Shown in pieces: positions 39,301 to 49,425 of a stretch of DNA of 64,000 nucleotides. The position numbers and the translations under genes are program-made. The DNA comes from Fratercula arctica (Eukaryota > Chordata > Aves > Charadriiformes > Alcidae), in assembly GCA_947846985.1 (NCBI GenBank), contig CANTUZ010000001.1, forward strand, positions 71,441,521 through 71,505,520, written 5' to 3'. The notes below the pieces were generated by a model. That model was not told the origin of the DNA, did not search any database, and saw only the letters and a list, made by a program, of their open reading frames with translations. The first letter of the stretch is position 1. Each line of letters starts with the position of its first letter.

Positions 39301-42300
39301 TGGGAGAACTGACATGTGAATAGAAGCTGTCATGGTAGCTGGTCTCAGGGCCAGAAAACATTTCCTGTCTTGTATTTACTTGTACGGACCCAGGCCCAAA
39401 ATGGCCCTTGAAAGGGTCCAAAACCACACTGATTGTTATAAAAATGAACGTTCTTTTAAATCTTTGATTTTTACATTTTCTGTTTTCTTTTTTTTTTTTT
39501 TTTTAAAATCATGTTGACAGTTTGACATTAATTACGGCTTGTGACAAGTTGTAAACATAATTACAAGACAGAGGCTAAAAATGCTGTCGCGTTGGGAAGC
39601 ACACAATTCCTGGCAAGCCAAATTCTTAAACTTAGCAAGTACCTTGTTCAACAGGAAAGTCCATTCCAGATAGCAGCCTAAATCACAAGACTGCTGTATT
39701 TGGGGTGGGGCAGGGGGGAGCTTCATCTTCTTTGTGTAGTTAAAATGTCAACTGTGCCAACTAAATTTCTCTTCTGCAATTATAGCTGTTGTTGTAATGC
39801 GAAGGAACCGAGCAGAAATTGGGCATGTCCAGGGAATGCAAGTTATAAAATTTTCATGGGCTGTCCTGCTAATGATTGTACAGCTGTTAAAGCGTGCTTA
39901 GAAGGTTGGCTTTGCAGGCCTGGATTGGAACTGCAGAATTGACGCAGAGATCTCCTGAACGCTTCAGTGCAGGTGTCAGCTGCAGTTTCATACACTCAGA
40001 TAAGGATGTCGCTTCCTTTAGGTGCTGAAATCTTTGTCAACTCTCTTAACAACCCCTCCTGGCTCTGCCTGTCCCTGCTGCCTTTTCCTGTAAGTCTGCG
40101 AGGTCCGTCTGCCCTGGGGACAGAGGTCCTGGAAGCCTTTGGGGAAGAGTGTGACTCCTTGCTGTCTAATGGCAGAGACTGGCTTTGAACTGGGATCTAC
40201 GTAGCCCCACAGCTACAATGATCCACATCAGCTTCTCCGTGGGGCATTCCTGTCTAGCTGCAGGGCCAGTTTCACTGTATTTCACCTATTTGGTGACTTT
40301 GCGCTGTGAAGCAGAAAAGATTGCTGTCTCTCAGCAGCTGGTTGTGTTTCGCATACTCGGAATTTTGATGCTTTCAAAAGGTTTTACTGTAGGACTTCAG
40401 TTCTGTGAGGGGACAAAAAAAAGCTGAGGAGTTTTTACCTCCCTTCAGGAGGAAGGTGTTTTCAAAGTTATTTTTAATAATGGTGAGTCAGAAATTCATC
40501 GGCCTGGCCAACTTTTCTGTTTAGTTGCATAACTCTGTTAATAAGGGCGTATTTGACCAGCTTTTTCAACAGTTTTCTGGGAGGTTACACATTCATGGCA
40601 CAGGAACCGCTTCCATTTGTAGTCACCATCAGTTTGCAGATCCCTGAAGACAGATACACACACACACACGAGGCAACTGTAGGGACAGGCACACGTTCCA
40701 GAAATGCAGCTGTGCTGTGTAGGGCACAAAGAAATGCAGCTTGGTCTTCCTCAGCAGATGCTTCCCTGAGAAAGCTGCTCCTTGTAGATTGCCAAGGGAT
40801 TAGCGAAATGTGCTAATCCCTGATGCACAGGTAATGTTTTGCTTTTCTCTCAGTGGACTTTTCCATCTGACTGGGCCTAGTGGGCAGGCAGTTGGACATC
40901 TCCACTTGCAATTGCAGCAGGTATTTTGCAGTGCAAAGGCTGTTCCCTGCAGAACACTGTCAATGCCTTCAGAGCTTTCAGAGGTACAAAGCAGCACCGC
41001 AACTGCACTGCTCAGACAGCCTTTCCATGAGAGCTCTTACACAGATGCAGTTTACTTCAAGGTCTCTTACCGCAGTTTACGTCTTCTCATATTTTTTTGA
41101 AATCTAATACTTTCCAAAGTATTTTGAATGAAGAAATACTAATGTACAAAATTCTGCTTAGTAGCTCTGTCACTAGAAACACAAAAAAATGGCAAACCAT
41201 TTTCCCCAAATGAAAAGGAAAATCTTGTCAGCTTTAGCATTGGACACAAGAGGAAAAGCATGGCTCGGGAGGGGGTGGAAACTGGATTTCTTTATCTCAA
41301 GGGTATCTATATTGTTAAGAAAAAGTTTCCAACAATCCATTATACCTACTTATTCTTGATATTTATTTAAAAATATTTCACTCCAATTTTATACGCAGTT
41401 GCTTAACACTTGCTTAACGTTTGTTATGACTCATGCCAATGATTCATGAAAAATGAGACATTTGAATCTCCCCTTTCTTTTTGCAAAGATATCTAAAAGA
41501 AAAAGATACAGCTGTCTCAGAATAGAGTGGAAAACTGCAGGGAGCACTGTGTTAATAATAGAGTCATTGCTCTTTATCATTATATATCAGCTTTGAAACC
41601 TAATTGAAGTATTTAAATTTGCAATTAAATATTTTTCATTAAATGAACGCCTAATGTATCAATGTCTGTATGCATAATAGTACAAATGTTAATGTTGTCA
41701 GGTATCTGAAATGTGAGTCACTCAGTACTGTTGATGGTATTTTTATTCTGACAAGTAAAATATGTATTTTTATTCTTTGAAGGCTTCCTTGAACAAGGCT
41801 TGCTAGTTCGTGATGAAAAGAAATTACGAGATCATTATACCAAAACTATGCAGTTCAGACTGGATGTGCTGTCTCTTCTGCCAACAGACCTGGCGTATTT
41901 GAAGCTTGGTTTAAACTACCCTGAGCTGCGATTTAATCGCTTGCTGAGGCTTGCTCGGCTGTTTGAATTTTTTGACCGTACTGAAACCAGGACGAATTAT
42001 CCAAACATATTTCGTATTGGAAATCTTGTCTTATACATTCTTATCATCATCCACTGGAACGCGTGTATATACTTTGCGATCTCGAAGCTCATCGGATTTG
42101 GAACTGACTCTTGGGTCTACCCCAACGTGTCCATTCCAGAATACGGACGCCTGTCTAGAAAGTACATTTACAGTCTGTACTGGTCAACGCTCACGCTGAC
42201 AACCATTGGAGAAACACCTCCTCCGGTGAAAGATGAGGAGTATCTCTTTGTGGTCATTGACTTTCTGGTGGGTGTGCTCATCTTCGCTACCATTGTTGGT

Positions 42301-43188
42301 AATGTGGGCTCCATGATTTCCAACATGAATGCCTCCAGGGCAGAGTTCCAGGCCAAAGTGGATTCCATTAAACAGTACATGCATTTCCGAAAAGTGACTA
42401 AGGATTTGGAAGCCAGGGTTATTAAGTGGTTTGATTACCTCTGGACCAACAAGAAAACGGTGGACGAGAAGGAAGTTCTCAAAAATCTGCCTGACAAGTT
42501 GAAGGCTGAAATTGCCATCAATGTCCATTTGGACACACTGAAGAAAGTGCGTATATTCCAGGATTGTGAGGCTGGACTTCTCATTGAGCTGGTGCTGAAA
42601 CTGAAACCTACGGTCTTCAGTCCTGGGGACTACATTTGCAAAAAGGGAGACATTGGGAGAGAAATGTACATTATTAAAGAGGGAAAGTTGGCTGTGGTGG
42701 CGGATGATGGCATAACCCAATTTGTAGTCCTAAGCGATGGCAGCTACTTCGGTGAAATCAGCATCCTAAACATCAAAGGTAGCAAATCTGGCAACAGGAG
42801 GACAGCCAACATAAGGAGTATTGGTTATTCGGATCTGTTCTGCTTGTCTAAAGATGATTTAATGGAAGCCCTCACAGAATATCCAGAAGCCAAAAAGGCT
42901 CTGGAAGAGAAAGGGCGACAAATTCTGATGAAAGACAATTTAATAGATGAGGAAGCAGCAAAAGCAGGAGCTGACCCAAAAGACTTGGAAGAAAAAGTAG
43001 AAAGACTTGAAACAGCTCTGGATACGCTGCAGACTAGGTTTGCAAGGCTCTTGGCAGAATACACCTCCTCTCAACAAAAGGTGAAGCAGAGACTTGCCAA
43101 AGTAGAAACCCGAGTGAAAAAATATGGTAGTGGCACCTTGTCAGTTGCAGAAGCAGAGGCTGAAAAATCTGAGGAGGAGAAAAAGTAG
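18235..43188 (+). CDS. CNGA3: CNGA3, cone photoreceptor cGMP-gated channel alpha subunit (whole gene)
   Basis: Eight coding exons (18235-18335, 25094-25210, 27961-28140, 29755-29808, 34220-34351, 37190-37297, 38209-38315, 41783-43188) join in frame to 734 residues, close to known avian cone CNG subunits. The protein forms the pore with CNGB3 in cone outer segments and passes Na+ and Ca2+ when cGMP is bound. Visible in order: N-terminus MAKINTQHS; a Lys/Glu/Asp tract (about 151-194); S1 and S2 (about 213-260); a charged S4 (about 309-329); an NVS glycosylation sequon (N381); pore TIGETPPP with selectivity glutamate E410; S6; C-linker; a cyclic-nucleotide-binding domain (about 542-647) with FGEI (590-593) and NRRTA, whose T607 fits cGMP preference; and a C-terminal coiled coil (about 666-709). 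The start lies in strong Kozak context (A at -3, G at +4). The N-terminus and C-linker favour CNGA3 over CNGA1 and CNGA2. No frameshift or stop is seen, so the gene looks intact. Confidence 0.97.
18694..19049 (+). repeat. CR1 LINE 3' fragment (CNGA3 intron 1)
   Basis: Sense CR1 copy starting inside the '[20 protein letters not shown]' region. It continues through the usual [23 protein letters not shown] segment and 3' UTR to a perfect double octamer ATTCTATGATTCTATGA. Confidence 0.93.
23745..24150. other. CpG-rich patch of unknown origin
   Basis: About 400 bp with many CpGs inside an otherwise AT-rich intron. It includes a tandem TATAATCGC pair near 23796-23818. It abuts the next CR1. I do not recognise it as a known repeat. 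It could be an intronic CpG islet, an old GC-rich insertion or unique flank. Confidence 0.4.
24161..24697 (+). repeat. CR1 LINE 3' fragment, second subfamily (CNGA3 intron 1)
   Basis: A sense frame reads [20 protein letters not shown] through [18 protein letters not shown] and [21 protein letters not shown]. The 3' UTR contains 'agacatagagcttagagat', unlike the copies at 573 and 18694 but shared with the copy at 54071. It marks a different CR1 subfamily. About 147 codons stay open, so the copy is relatively young or little decayed. Confidence 0.93.
25094..25210 (+). CDS. CNGA3: CNGA3 coding exon 2
   Basis: 117 nt, phase 2 at both ends, between TTTTGCAG and AAG|GTAATG. It encodes [13 protein letters not shown]... 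to ...GRGAMA, the variable N-terminal segment, in frame with exons 1 and 3. Confidence 0.93.
25211..27960 (+). other. CNGA3: CNGA3 intron 2
   Basis: 2.75 kb of AT-rich intron with no repeat of known family recognised. Confidence 0.85.
27961..28140 (+). CDS. CNGA3: CNGA3 coding exon 3
   Basis: 180 nt, phase 2 at both ends, between CCATGCAG and CAG|GTAAGA. It encodes [20 protein letters not shown] and onward, the N-terminal cytosolic region conserved with mammalian CNGA3. Confidence 0.95.
28141..29754 (+). other. CNGA3: CNGA3 intron 3
   Basis: 1.6 kb intron with nothing else recognised. Confidence 0.85.
29755..29808 (+). CDS. CNGA3: CNGA3 coding exon 4 (54 nt)
   Basis: A short exon between TTGCTGCAG and GA|GTAAGT encoding [17 protein letters not shown], matching the conserved WPLA...NNT block of CNGA3. 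Phase 2 at both ends, so skipping it would keep the frame. Confidence 0.93.
29809..34219 (+). other. CNGA3: CNGA3 intron 4
   Basis: 4.4 kb intron. It contains a 16-C homopolymer at 30685-30700; no known transposable element was recognised. Confidence 0.8.
30685..30700. repeat. Poly(C)16 homopolymer
   Basis: An uninterrupted run of 16 C (16 G on the - strand, the template strand of CNGA3). It could form a G-quadruplex and is a likely sequencing or replication slippage site. Confidence 0.85.
34220..34351 (+). CDS. CNGA3: CNGA3 coding exon 5 (Lys/Glu/Asp repeat exon)
   Basis: 132 nt, phase 2 at both ends, between TTGTACAG and GA|GTAAGT. It encodes residues 151-194, almost entirely K, E and D. 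It contains four in-frame 12-nt units (GAGGAAAAGAAG, 34260-34307) giving EEKK and then three (GATGACAAAAAA type, 34308-34343) giving DDKK. Charged tracts just before S1 are typical of CNGA1 and CNGA3, though their length differs between species. Confidence 0.94.
34352..37189 (+). other. CNGA3: CNGA3 intron 5
   Basis: 2.8 kb intron containing one CR1 copy. Confidence 0.85.
35009..35718 (+). repeat. CR1 LINE 3' fragment (CNGA3 intron 5)
   Basis: About 710 bp of sense CR1. It begins at [20 protein letters not shown], continues through [13 protein letters not shown] and [18 protein letters not shown], and ends in the 3' UTR with a double ATTCTATG octamer. A TAG at 35216 and at least one frame shift interrupt the coding frame. 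Confidence 0.93.
37190..37297 (+). CDS. CNGA3: CNGA3 coding exon 6 (S1)
   Basis: 108 nt, phase 2 at both ends, between TTTCCAG and CAG|GTATGA. It encodes [18 protein letters not shown]... and most of transmembrane segment S1. Confidence 0.95.
37298..38208 (+). other. CNGA3: CNGA3 intron 6
   Basis: 0.9 kb intron; nothing else recognised. Confidence 0.85.
38209..38315 (+). CDS. CNGA3: CNGA3 coding exon 7 (S2)
   Basis: 107 nt between ATCTTTAG and ACAG|GTGAGT, changing phase from 2 to 1. It encodes [20 protein letters not shown] and the rest of S2, ending FVRFRTG. Confidence 0.95.
38316..41782 (+). other. CNGA3: CNGA3 intron 7
   Basis: 3.5 kb intron with a poly(T) run near 39489-39505 and a short (AC)n at 40654-40669. 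No transposable element recognised. Confidence 0.8.
40654..40669. repeat. (AC)n microsatellite
   Basis: Short dinucleotide run within CNGA3 intron 7. Confidence 0.7.
41783..43188 (+). CDS. CNGA3: CNGA3 coding exon 8 (S3 to C-terminus)
   Basis: A 1406-nt terminal exon starting after TTTGAAG in phase 1 and ending at TAG (43186-43188). It encodes residues 267-734: S3-S6, pore TIGETPPP, the C-linker, the cyclic-nucleotide-binding domain ([25 protein letters not shown]) and the coiled coil [17 protein letters not shown]. One large exon for everything after S2 is typical of vertebrate CNGA genes. The acidic/lysine tail ending EEEKK differs from mammals. Confidence 0.98.
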
Positions 43189-45840
43189 TAATGGAGTATT
43201 TATGTTTCCTTATTTATTGGAGAAGGTTGAAGCCTGTGAAAGCCATAAATATATGTAAATACGTGTGTGCATACATAGACATGATTATTTTTATATGAAC
43301 TCAAGAGAATGGTTTTTAGCATTTTTAACTGAAGCAGTATTTTCTTGTAAATAGAGTATTGTCACCTTCTTCTTAGGGGGAGATTTGGTCTGGCATTTGG
43401 GTACTTTTTTGTACTGGGAGCGGGTTTCTTACAAGTCATGCTCAGAACGTCTATTGTGTATGGTACGTATAGGTCTTGACACGTTGTCTGTTCCCATGCA
43501 CGTTGCGTTCAGAAGGCATTGTACCTAAAGTACAAGAGATTGGAGGTTTTTTTAAGGGCTTAAAAAAATTAGCGACAGGATATGTGCTTTATGTTGCTAC
43601 TTTAGTAGCTGAGTAAGTGCATGGAGGCACATCTGGGCTTCTCAAAATCTTTGTTCTTTCACAGCAAAGCATCTGCGCAAAAAGTTGGACTAGCGCTAAG
43701 CAGCAGCGCATACCTTACCTCTGCGGTATGTCCCCGCACGTGTATGAAGTAGCCGTGCATCCAGATGCTTTGGTCTGATGCTTTCTAATGAGTTGGGCTC
43801 TGCACAAAGGACCGTGCTGACAGAGTAGCAGTGCTCATTCACCTCCTTTCTTGCGTGGGCTGCGACAGCCTTTGCTGCTCTGCAACTGCTTCGCTTGGGG
43901 AGAGAGTGGGAGATCCTCCTTTTTTTTTTTTCTTTTTGTATTCCCTCTCAGCAAGTGGGCAGTCCTCGAGGGAGGCTGCCAAGAAACTGCACGGGCTGCA
44001 GGCAGAGACAGCCTCTTCCCCCCAGCTTTGCCCCCCAGCAGGGTCTCTGCAAGGCAGGGAGAACAAGCCCTGTGTTGCAAAGTCTTTTCTGCTACCAGGC
44101 CCGTGTTGTCTTCCTCTTTATTTCATTTGCTGATGCCTGCTCCACCTCCTTATGCTATTTAGTGCCAGCTTTTCTCTGAAGTAGTCGTCTCAGTGCCATG
44201 TTTCCATCAGTTAGGGAGAACGAAGGCCACGTTTGCTCTGGCCCTGCTGGTAGGAGCCTGGTTGTGCTGGTTGCTTTTCTACTCACTGCAGAGTAGTTGT
44301 CTCTGCCAATGGTCTGGCTCTGAGGTGAATGCATAGGTCAGGTCCACTCAGCCTGCCGTCATATTCAGGGCAGAACGGTACCGAGGAGGTTTCTTGCTCT
44401 GTCACATTGCAACCTCAGGATTTGCCTCTTACGCAGCCCTCTTAGCCTCCTCCACACCAGTGCTTCCAGTTTCTTTCCACGCTTCTCTCCCTCCCACCGA
44501 GGGGATTTCTCTAATAATCTCCCACTGGGAAGATACTAGTTTTCATTTTTTTGCTGTACAGTATTTTTCTGCCATGTAGCTTTCCCTGCATTGCTTTTAT
44601 CCTCCAGTACCCCACTGACTTCAAAAGAGCATGGAGGAGCAGAGGCTGTGCAGCATCTACAGCACAGGGGCTGGATCCTCCAGCAGCATTAGGTATTACC
44701 ACGGGCTGTGCTCTGCCTTTTAGATGTCCTCAGCCCTGACTTAGGAGCCCTGACAGCATGTGGGCATGGGTGACCTGTTGGAAAGTTGGTGAGAAACCCA
44801 ATGACAAGAGGGTGGTTTAACCAGATGGTAGTGAAATGAAAAGAGGAGGTTGCTTTGCTAAACTGAGTACAACCGCTCAGGGTAAGCACTCGTCTCTGGG
44901 CAAGCAGATGTCCCCCTCCTATGGACACTTTTGAGCCTGGTGAGAGGTTCAAATCTGTCAGCGACTAAGGAATGGGGCTTTGCCAGCAACACTGGCAAAG
45001 GGACCACCATGTAGTAGATGTCCACACATGGCCCATGTCTAAACTTGTGTTATCATCAGCCTAGAAGCCAACTAGGCTTAGGTATCTACTGTAGGCTGGG
45101 CTTAACCTCTATTATCAAGATTTCCACTGAGTATAATGAGGGCTTCGGCAAGTAGCTGAGACTGTACGCAGCCAGCAGAGTTTGGGAGTTTTGGTTCTTC
45201 AGATGGATCTCGTCCTTGTTTTCTCCAAGGGCTTGGGGCAAATGGCGGGGGGGGGGGTTAAGAGAGGCTGCTTTTGGCAGGGGTCTAGCACCCTCAGTCC
45301 CGCACTGAGGAAGGCAGCAGGGTTGAGGTGGAGCTGGGTGCTGGCTAGTCGCAGTGTTCCACTGTGAGCGGGGACGGTGCTGACCACAGATGGTCACAGG
45401 CTGCTGAACTCGCAACTCTCACCTTGTAGCAGCGGCAGGTACCGCACTGGCCTGTGGCTGATGTTCAGTGTTGTGGTATTCAAACACCTTATCTGGTAGG
45501 GGTTTCGTACTTATTGTCATGTTCTACATCAGTCATCATTCTCTGTAAATATCTAACTGTCTACCCAATATACTACAGCTGTTCCAGCCTACTAGGTATA
45601 TACAAATAGAACTGTTCAAAGTATTATTTGTGCAAATTTATATCTGTTAAAAAAAACAACCCACAAACACAAGAATGCTTCTTTACCTGATGGATCAGAC
45701 CAGCTTAAGCTATCAGTTAAATACGTGTTTGCCCTTCCCTTTTCCATGCCTCTTGGTCTGGTTTTCACATGCCAGAAAAAGAGCTATTTTGATGCCATTG
45801 GCTTCAGTGACTTTGAAATAAATACATAGCTTTTGGCATG
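43189..45840 (+). other. CNGA3: CNGA3 3' UTR and downstream DNA
   Basis: No frame continues after the stop. The first clear AATAAA on this strand is at 45817-45822, with an ATTAAA near 45918. Sequence from about 43.8 kb becomes GC-richer. The true cleavage site cannot be fixed from sequence alone, and a shorter 3' UTR using a variant signal is possible. An 11-G run lies at 45247-45257. Confidence 0.3.
45817..45822 (+). terminator. CNGA3: Candidate CNGA3 poly(A) signal
   Basis: The canonical AATAAA nearest downstream of the CNGA3 stop, but 2.6 kb away. Use is inferred. Confidence 0.25.
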
Positions 45841-46348
45841 ATGAAATCACATCCTTCACTGTCTTTCATCTCTGTAAGATGTTTTCCCCCCTTCTTTAAT
45901 GTGACTACAGCATGTACATTAAAATATTTTGAGTGACGTTCAAGCAACTCTGTGTTTTCTCTTATCCACGTCCCCGGGATTTTAGCATTTAATGACAAGA
46001 CTTTGACAATGCCATTATTACATGGCCCAGAACATCATTAGCTGGCTCAGAGATCCGAAGTGACAGCATACCAAGCGGGAATGGCAGTGTTCTCCACTCT
46101 CCGCAGGGGAGTTGGCACGTGGCTTTGGTCCCATGCCCGGTTTTGACACTGTCGCTCTGTTTGCAGATACCACACAGGCACAAGAGCCCGGCCACCACCT
46201 GGCTTTCCCAGGGGGGCCAGGCTCCTCCTGCCGCTGCCACCCATCTCCAGTCCTCCCCTTCCCCAGCTCCACGCAGGGTGGCACTGGGGGGATGGGGCCT
46301 TCTCCAGCAGAAATGAAAGTGTTTCCTTTTTCTGGGCTCACCAGTTAA
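45841..46348. other. Intergenic, nothing recognised
   Basis: GC-richer unique DNA; open frames on both strands overlap one another and resemble no family. Confidence 0.45.
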
Positions 46349-46807
46349 AGGACAGGGAACTACTACTAGTCCAGCGCAGGGCTACGAAGATGACCAAGGG
46401 GCTGGAGCACCTCTCTCATGAGGAAAGGCTCAGAGACCTGGGTCTGTTTAGCCTGGAGAAGAGGAGACAGAGGGGAGCTCATCAATGCTTATCAATAGCT
46501 AAAGGGTGGGTGTCAAGAGGGTGGGGCCACACACTTCTCAGTGGTGCCCAGTGACAGGACAAAGGGCAACGGACACAAGCTGGAACACAGGAAGTTCCAT
46601 CTCAACATGAGGAGGAACTTCTTTACTGTGAGGGCGCCAGAGCACTGGAACAGGCTGCCCAGAGAGGTGGTGCAGTCTCCTTCTCTGGGGATATTCCTGC
46701 CTGGATGTTCCTGTCCAACCTGCCCTAGGTGAACCTGCTTTGACCAGGGGTTGGACTAGATGATCTCCAAAGGTTCCTTCCAACCCCTGCCATGCTGTGA
46801 TTCTGCT
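46349..46807 (+). repeat. CR1 LINE 3' fragment, third subfamily
   Basis: Sense CR1 starting at 'aaaggacagggaactactac'. It contains 'ctctctcatgaggaaaggct' and a 3' UTR with 'gatctccaaaggttcc' and a degenerate tail (GCTGTGATTCTG). This 3' UTR matches the antisense copy at 48911 rather than the other CR1 copies. Confidence 0.9.
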
Positions 46808-47520
46808 ACTTGTGCACAGGCGCTTCACCCTACCAAAAATCTCCCCCAGGCAGTAGCTGGCGTGGCTTGTGCTGGTCCTTCAGCCCCACCACAAGTGAAA
46901 GCAAGGAAGGGGACAGCTCCTGCGGAGCATTTGAAAGCGCACCTTGAACCTGCAAACGGGTTTAACATCCGCAGCGCTCACTTCACACAGATACAGGAGC
47001 CAACACATGCCGAAGCGGGCAGCCGTGGGGTGGTACCGTTGCTCCAAGCTGCCTGTGCTGAGCGAGAAACCAGATGGACAAGGTCCGAGGTTGGCTGAAC
47101 ATCTGCCGCAGGTGCAAAAGGAGGGTAAAGCTGGTGGAGCAGCACCGCCATGCTCCAGGTGCTGCCCGGTGTGAGCTTTTCCAGGGAAAGGGCCTTGAGT
47201 CACGGGCCCTGCTCCCTAACAGCAAATGATTCCAGTCCTGCTGGTCCCCAAAGTCCTCTCCATGGCAGCACCCCACCCTTTCCCCTCATCCATTACTACC
47301 GTTTTTTACTTAAAAAGGGCTTTTACAGTAGAAAGCTTTGCTCTAGAAAATTCAGCCAACTGAACTGGACAACAGAAAAGGTGGTGACAACAAAACAGCT
47401 CGCGTGTGTGTGTGTGTACAAACCCCCTCACACACAGCTGAGGGTTGGGTTGAGCCCGACTGTGCAGCTCTTTCTGCAGAAAGAACCTGGGGAAGGAACA
47501 ACCCTGCATTGAATTCTTTT
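46808..47520. other. Intergenic, nothing recognised
   Basis: Unique sequence with a short (GT)n at 47404-47416. The last part may contain the cleavage region of the minus-strand terminal exon described next. Confidence 0.45.
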
Positions 47521-47543
47521 TCCTTAGGCATCTGCTCTACAGT

Positions 47544-47566
47544 TTTATTCCTGCCAAATATTTATT
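47544..47566 (-). terminator. Two AATAAA poly(A) signals on the - strand
   Basis: Reverse-strand AATAAA hexamers at 47561-47566 and 47544-47549, about 170-190 nt past the stop codon of the candidate terminal exon at 47735-47870. Their spacing fits a short 3' UTR. Confidence 0.5.
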
Positions 47567-47734
47567 AACCTACAAGCAGAGATGGTTCTGCTTTACATTA
47601 AGAAACAAACTGTTCATTTTCCTTTCCCCCACAAAAGCGTTAGTGCTTTCTCGGAGCTGGTCTGTACGCTGCTGATGTGGAAGACGCATTTGTTTCTGTA
47701 GGGCTACCGATGGTGGGGATTTCGCAGGCCCAAG

Positions 47735-47870
47735 CTAGCCCAGGTTGTCCAAGGAGATAATGCAGTCAGGCTGACTAAAGGAGAGCCGCTCTTCCTCCAG
47801 AAGATTTGTGAAATGACAACATTTGTACTTGGCTTCAAAGTCCCCCGGCTCTTCTATTAATGTTTCCATC
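47735..47870 (-). CDS. Candidate terminal coding exon of an unidentified minus-strand transcript
   Basis: On the reverse strand a good acceptor (pyrimidine tract then TTCCAG, ending at 47871) is followed by G and an open frame of 44 codons that starts METLIEEPGDF, contains CCHFTNLLEEE and ends DCIISLDNLG before TAG (47735-47737). Composition looks protein-like: acidic and hydrophobic residues mixed, no low complexity. Two AATAAA hexamers follow 170-190 nt downstream. I do not recognise the protein. Upstream exons of a separate gene between here and UBE3A were not convincingly found. The single G before ATG would keep frame with a phase-2 donor, the phase of the last two UBE3A introns, so an alternative UBE3A 3' exon is conceivable. 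It could also be chance or a pseudo-exon. Confidence 0.45.
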
Positions 47871-48910
47871 CTGGAACAGACAGAAAGAAAGAATCAAACC
47901 CTTGTTTACATAATTTAGCATTCATAAAAACCCTTTGTATATCCCTGAGAGCAAGATGAATTATGCACTAAATGGATCTGGCAACTGTACAGGCAGCTAA
48001 AGCACAAGCTTTCAGCTGTGGCAGTTTTCCTGAGGGAAGCCATCAATCCGGGAATCCCCCCTCTCTCTCCAGCCCGCTCCACAGCCCAGAGCCCGAGGAT
48101 GCTGCTGCCTGGGGAGTCCCTACCGGGAGGATGGGGAAGCCCCTGCTCCCTTCCACTCTGCCTTAGGTGGAAGGGGAGGGAAAGACATGCAAACTCTGGG
48201 TGTAAAAACGGTCGGGCCTTTTGTTTCTGAAATGCAGATTTTGCAGCCGTTTCCAGCTGACAAGTCAATGGCCGGGGCTTTTTGCTGCCAACTGCCCTCG
48301 CAGCTTCGCTGTGGAAAATAAAATTCTGCTGTTCTGTGCGTGCAGTCCTCCCTGCTCCGCGCCCTAAAAGCAGAGTGAGGAGGGAAGACTCACACTATTT
48401 AAGCAAAATCAGCTTTTGCAACCTCAACAGCAGGGCAGCAGGTGTCCCTCAGCTTCACGGATGAAAAACATCAGCGTTACTCCAGAAGCAGCAGCAGTTC
48501 TCATGAAGAGATTTTCTTCATCAGCTCTACCCTTGCTGCTTGGCTTCTGCAGGGAGAGCGCAGGTTGCCGTGCCAGTGGCTACAGCTCCCGTGCCAAAGG
48601 CTGTCCTCCCGAGAGGGCGAGGAGGACACCGTCCAGCTCTACCAGAGGCCTGTCTGATTTGGATAGGTAAACCGGGGGGAGGTTACTAAAATCAGAAGTG
48701 CAGAAACATGAAAGGAATTTACTAGTGGTTGCTATTCTGTTTTTCTTTCCTTAACGTTTGTTGTGGCTGGTATCAACTGTTCTGTAACAGGGCAACTGAT
48801 GAACAATAACATGGAAAATCAGGAAAACACAACTGTATTCCAGACTGATGGGCAGCTTGAGGAATAGCTATTAATTTCTCATATTTTCATCTGTTTTAAC
48901 ATGTCATTTC
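47871..48910. other. Intergenic, nothing certain
   Basis: Contains a minus-strand stretch near 48400-48535 with an acceptor-like CTCCCTGCAG and a 42-codon open frame, but no good in-frame donor. I do not call it an exon. Confidence 0.35.
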
Positions 48911-49425
48911 ACAGAATCACAGCATGGTAGGGTTGGAAGGGACCTCTGGAGATCATCTAGTCCAACCCCCCTGCCAGAGCAGGGTCACCTACAGTAGGTT
49001 GCACAGGAACGCGTCCAGGCGGGTTTTGAATGTCTCCAGAGAGGGAGACTCCACCACCTCTCTGGGCAGCCTGTGCCAGTGCTCTGCCACCCTCACAGTA
49101 AAGAAGTTCCTCCTCATGCTCAGGTGGAACTTCCTATGGTCAAGTTTGTGCCCATTACCTCTTGTCCTGTTGCTGGGCACCACTGAAAAGAGCCTGGCCC
49201 CATCCTCCTGCCACCCACCCTTTAAGTATTTATAAGTGTTGATAAGATCCCCCCTCAGCTGTCTTTTTTCCAGACTAAAAAGACCCAAATCCCTCAGCCT
49301 TTCCTCATAAGAGAGGTGTTCCAGTCCCCTCATCATCTTGATAGCCCTTTGCTGCACCCTCTCCAGCAGTTCCCTGTCCTTCTGGAACTGGGGAGCCCAG
49401 AACTGGACACACTACTCCAGGTGTG
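48911..49425 (-). repeat. CR1 LINE fragment, third subfamily
   Basis: Antisense CR1 with its tail (CACAGAATCACAGCATGG) at the low end. The reverse-strand frame of about 122 codons runs from [15 protein letters not shown] through [20 protein letters not shown]. It is truncated near 49425 within the 'gtccagttctgggctcccc' region. Confidence 0.93.

Noticed and set aside
41783..43188. Processed (intronless) CNG pseudogene
   Set aside because: The exon starts at a genuine acceptor and joins in frame and phase with seven upstream exons; a single large 3' exon is normal for CNGA genes.
48416..48670. Plus-strand frame with a stretch resembling an iron-sulphur assembly protein start (ISVTPEAA)
   Set aside because: The resemblance ends after a few residues and the conserved cysteines are absent.
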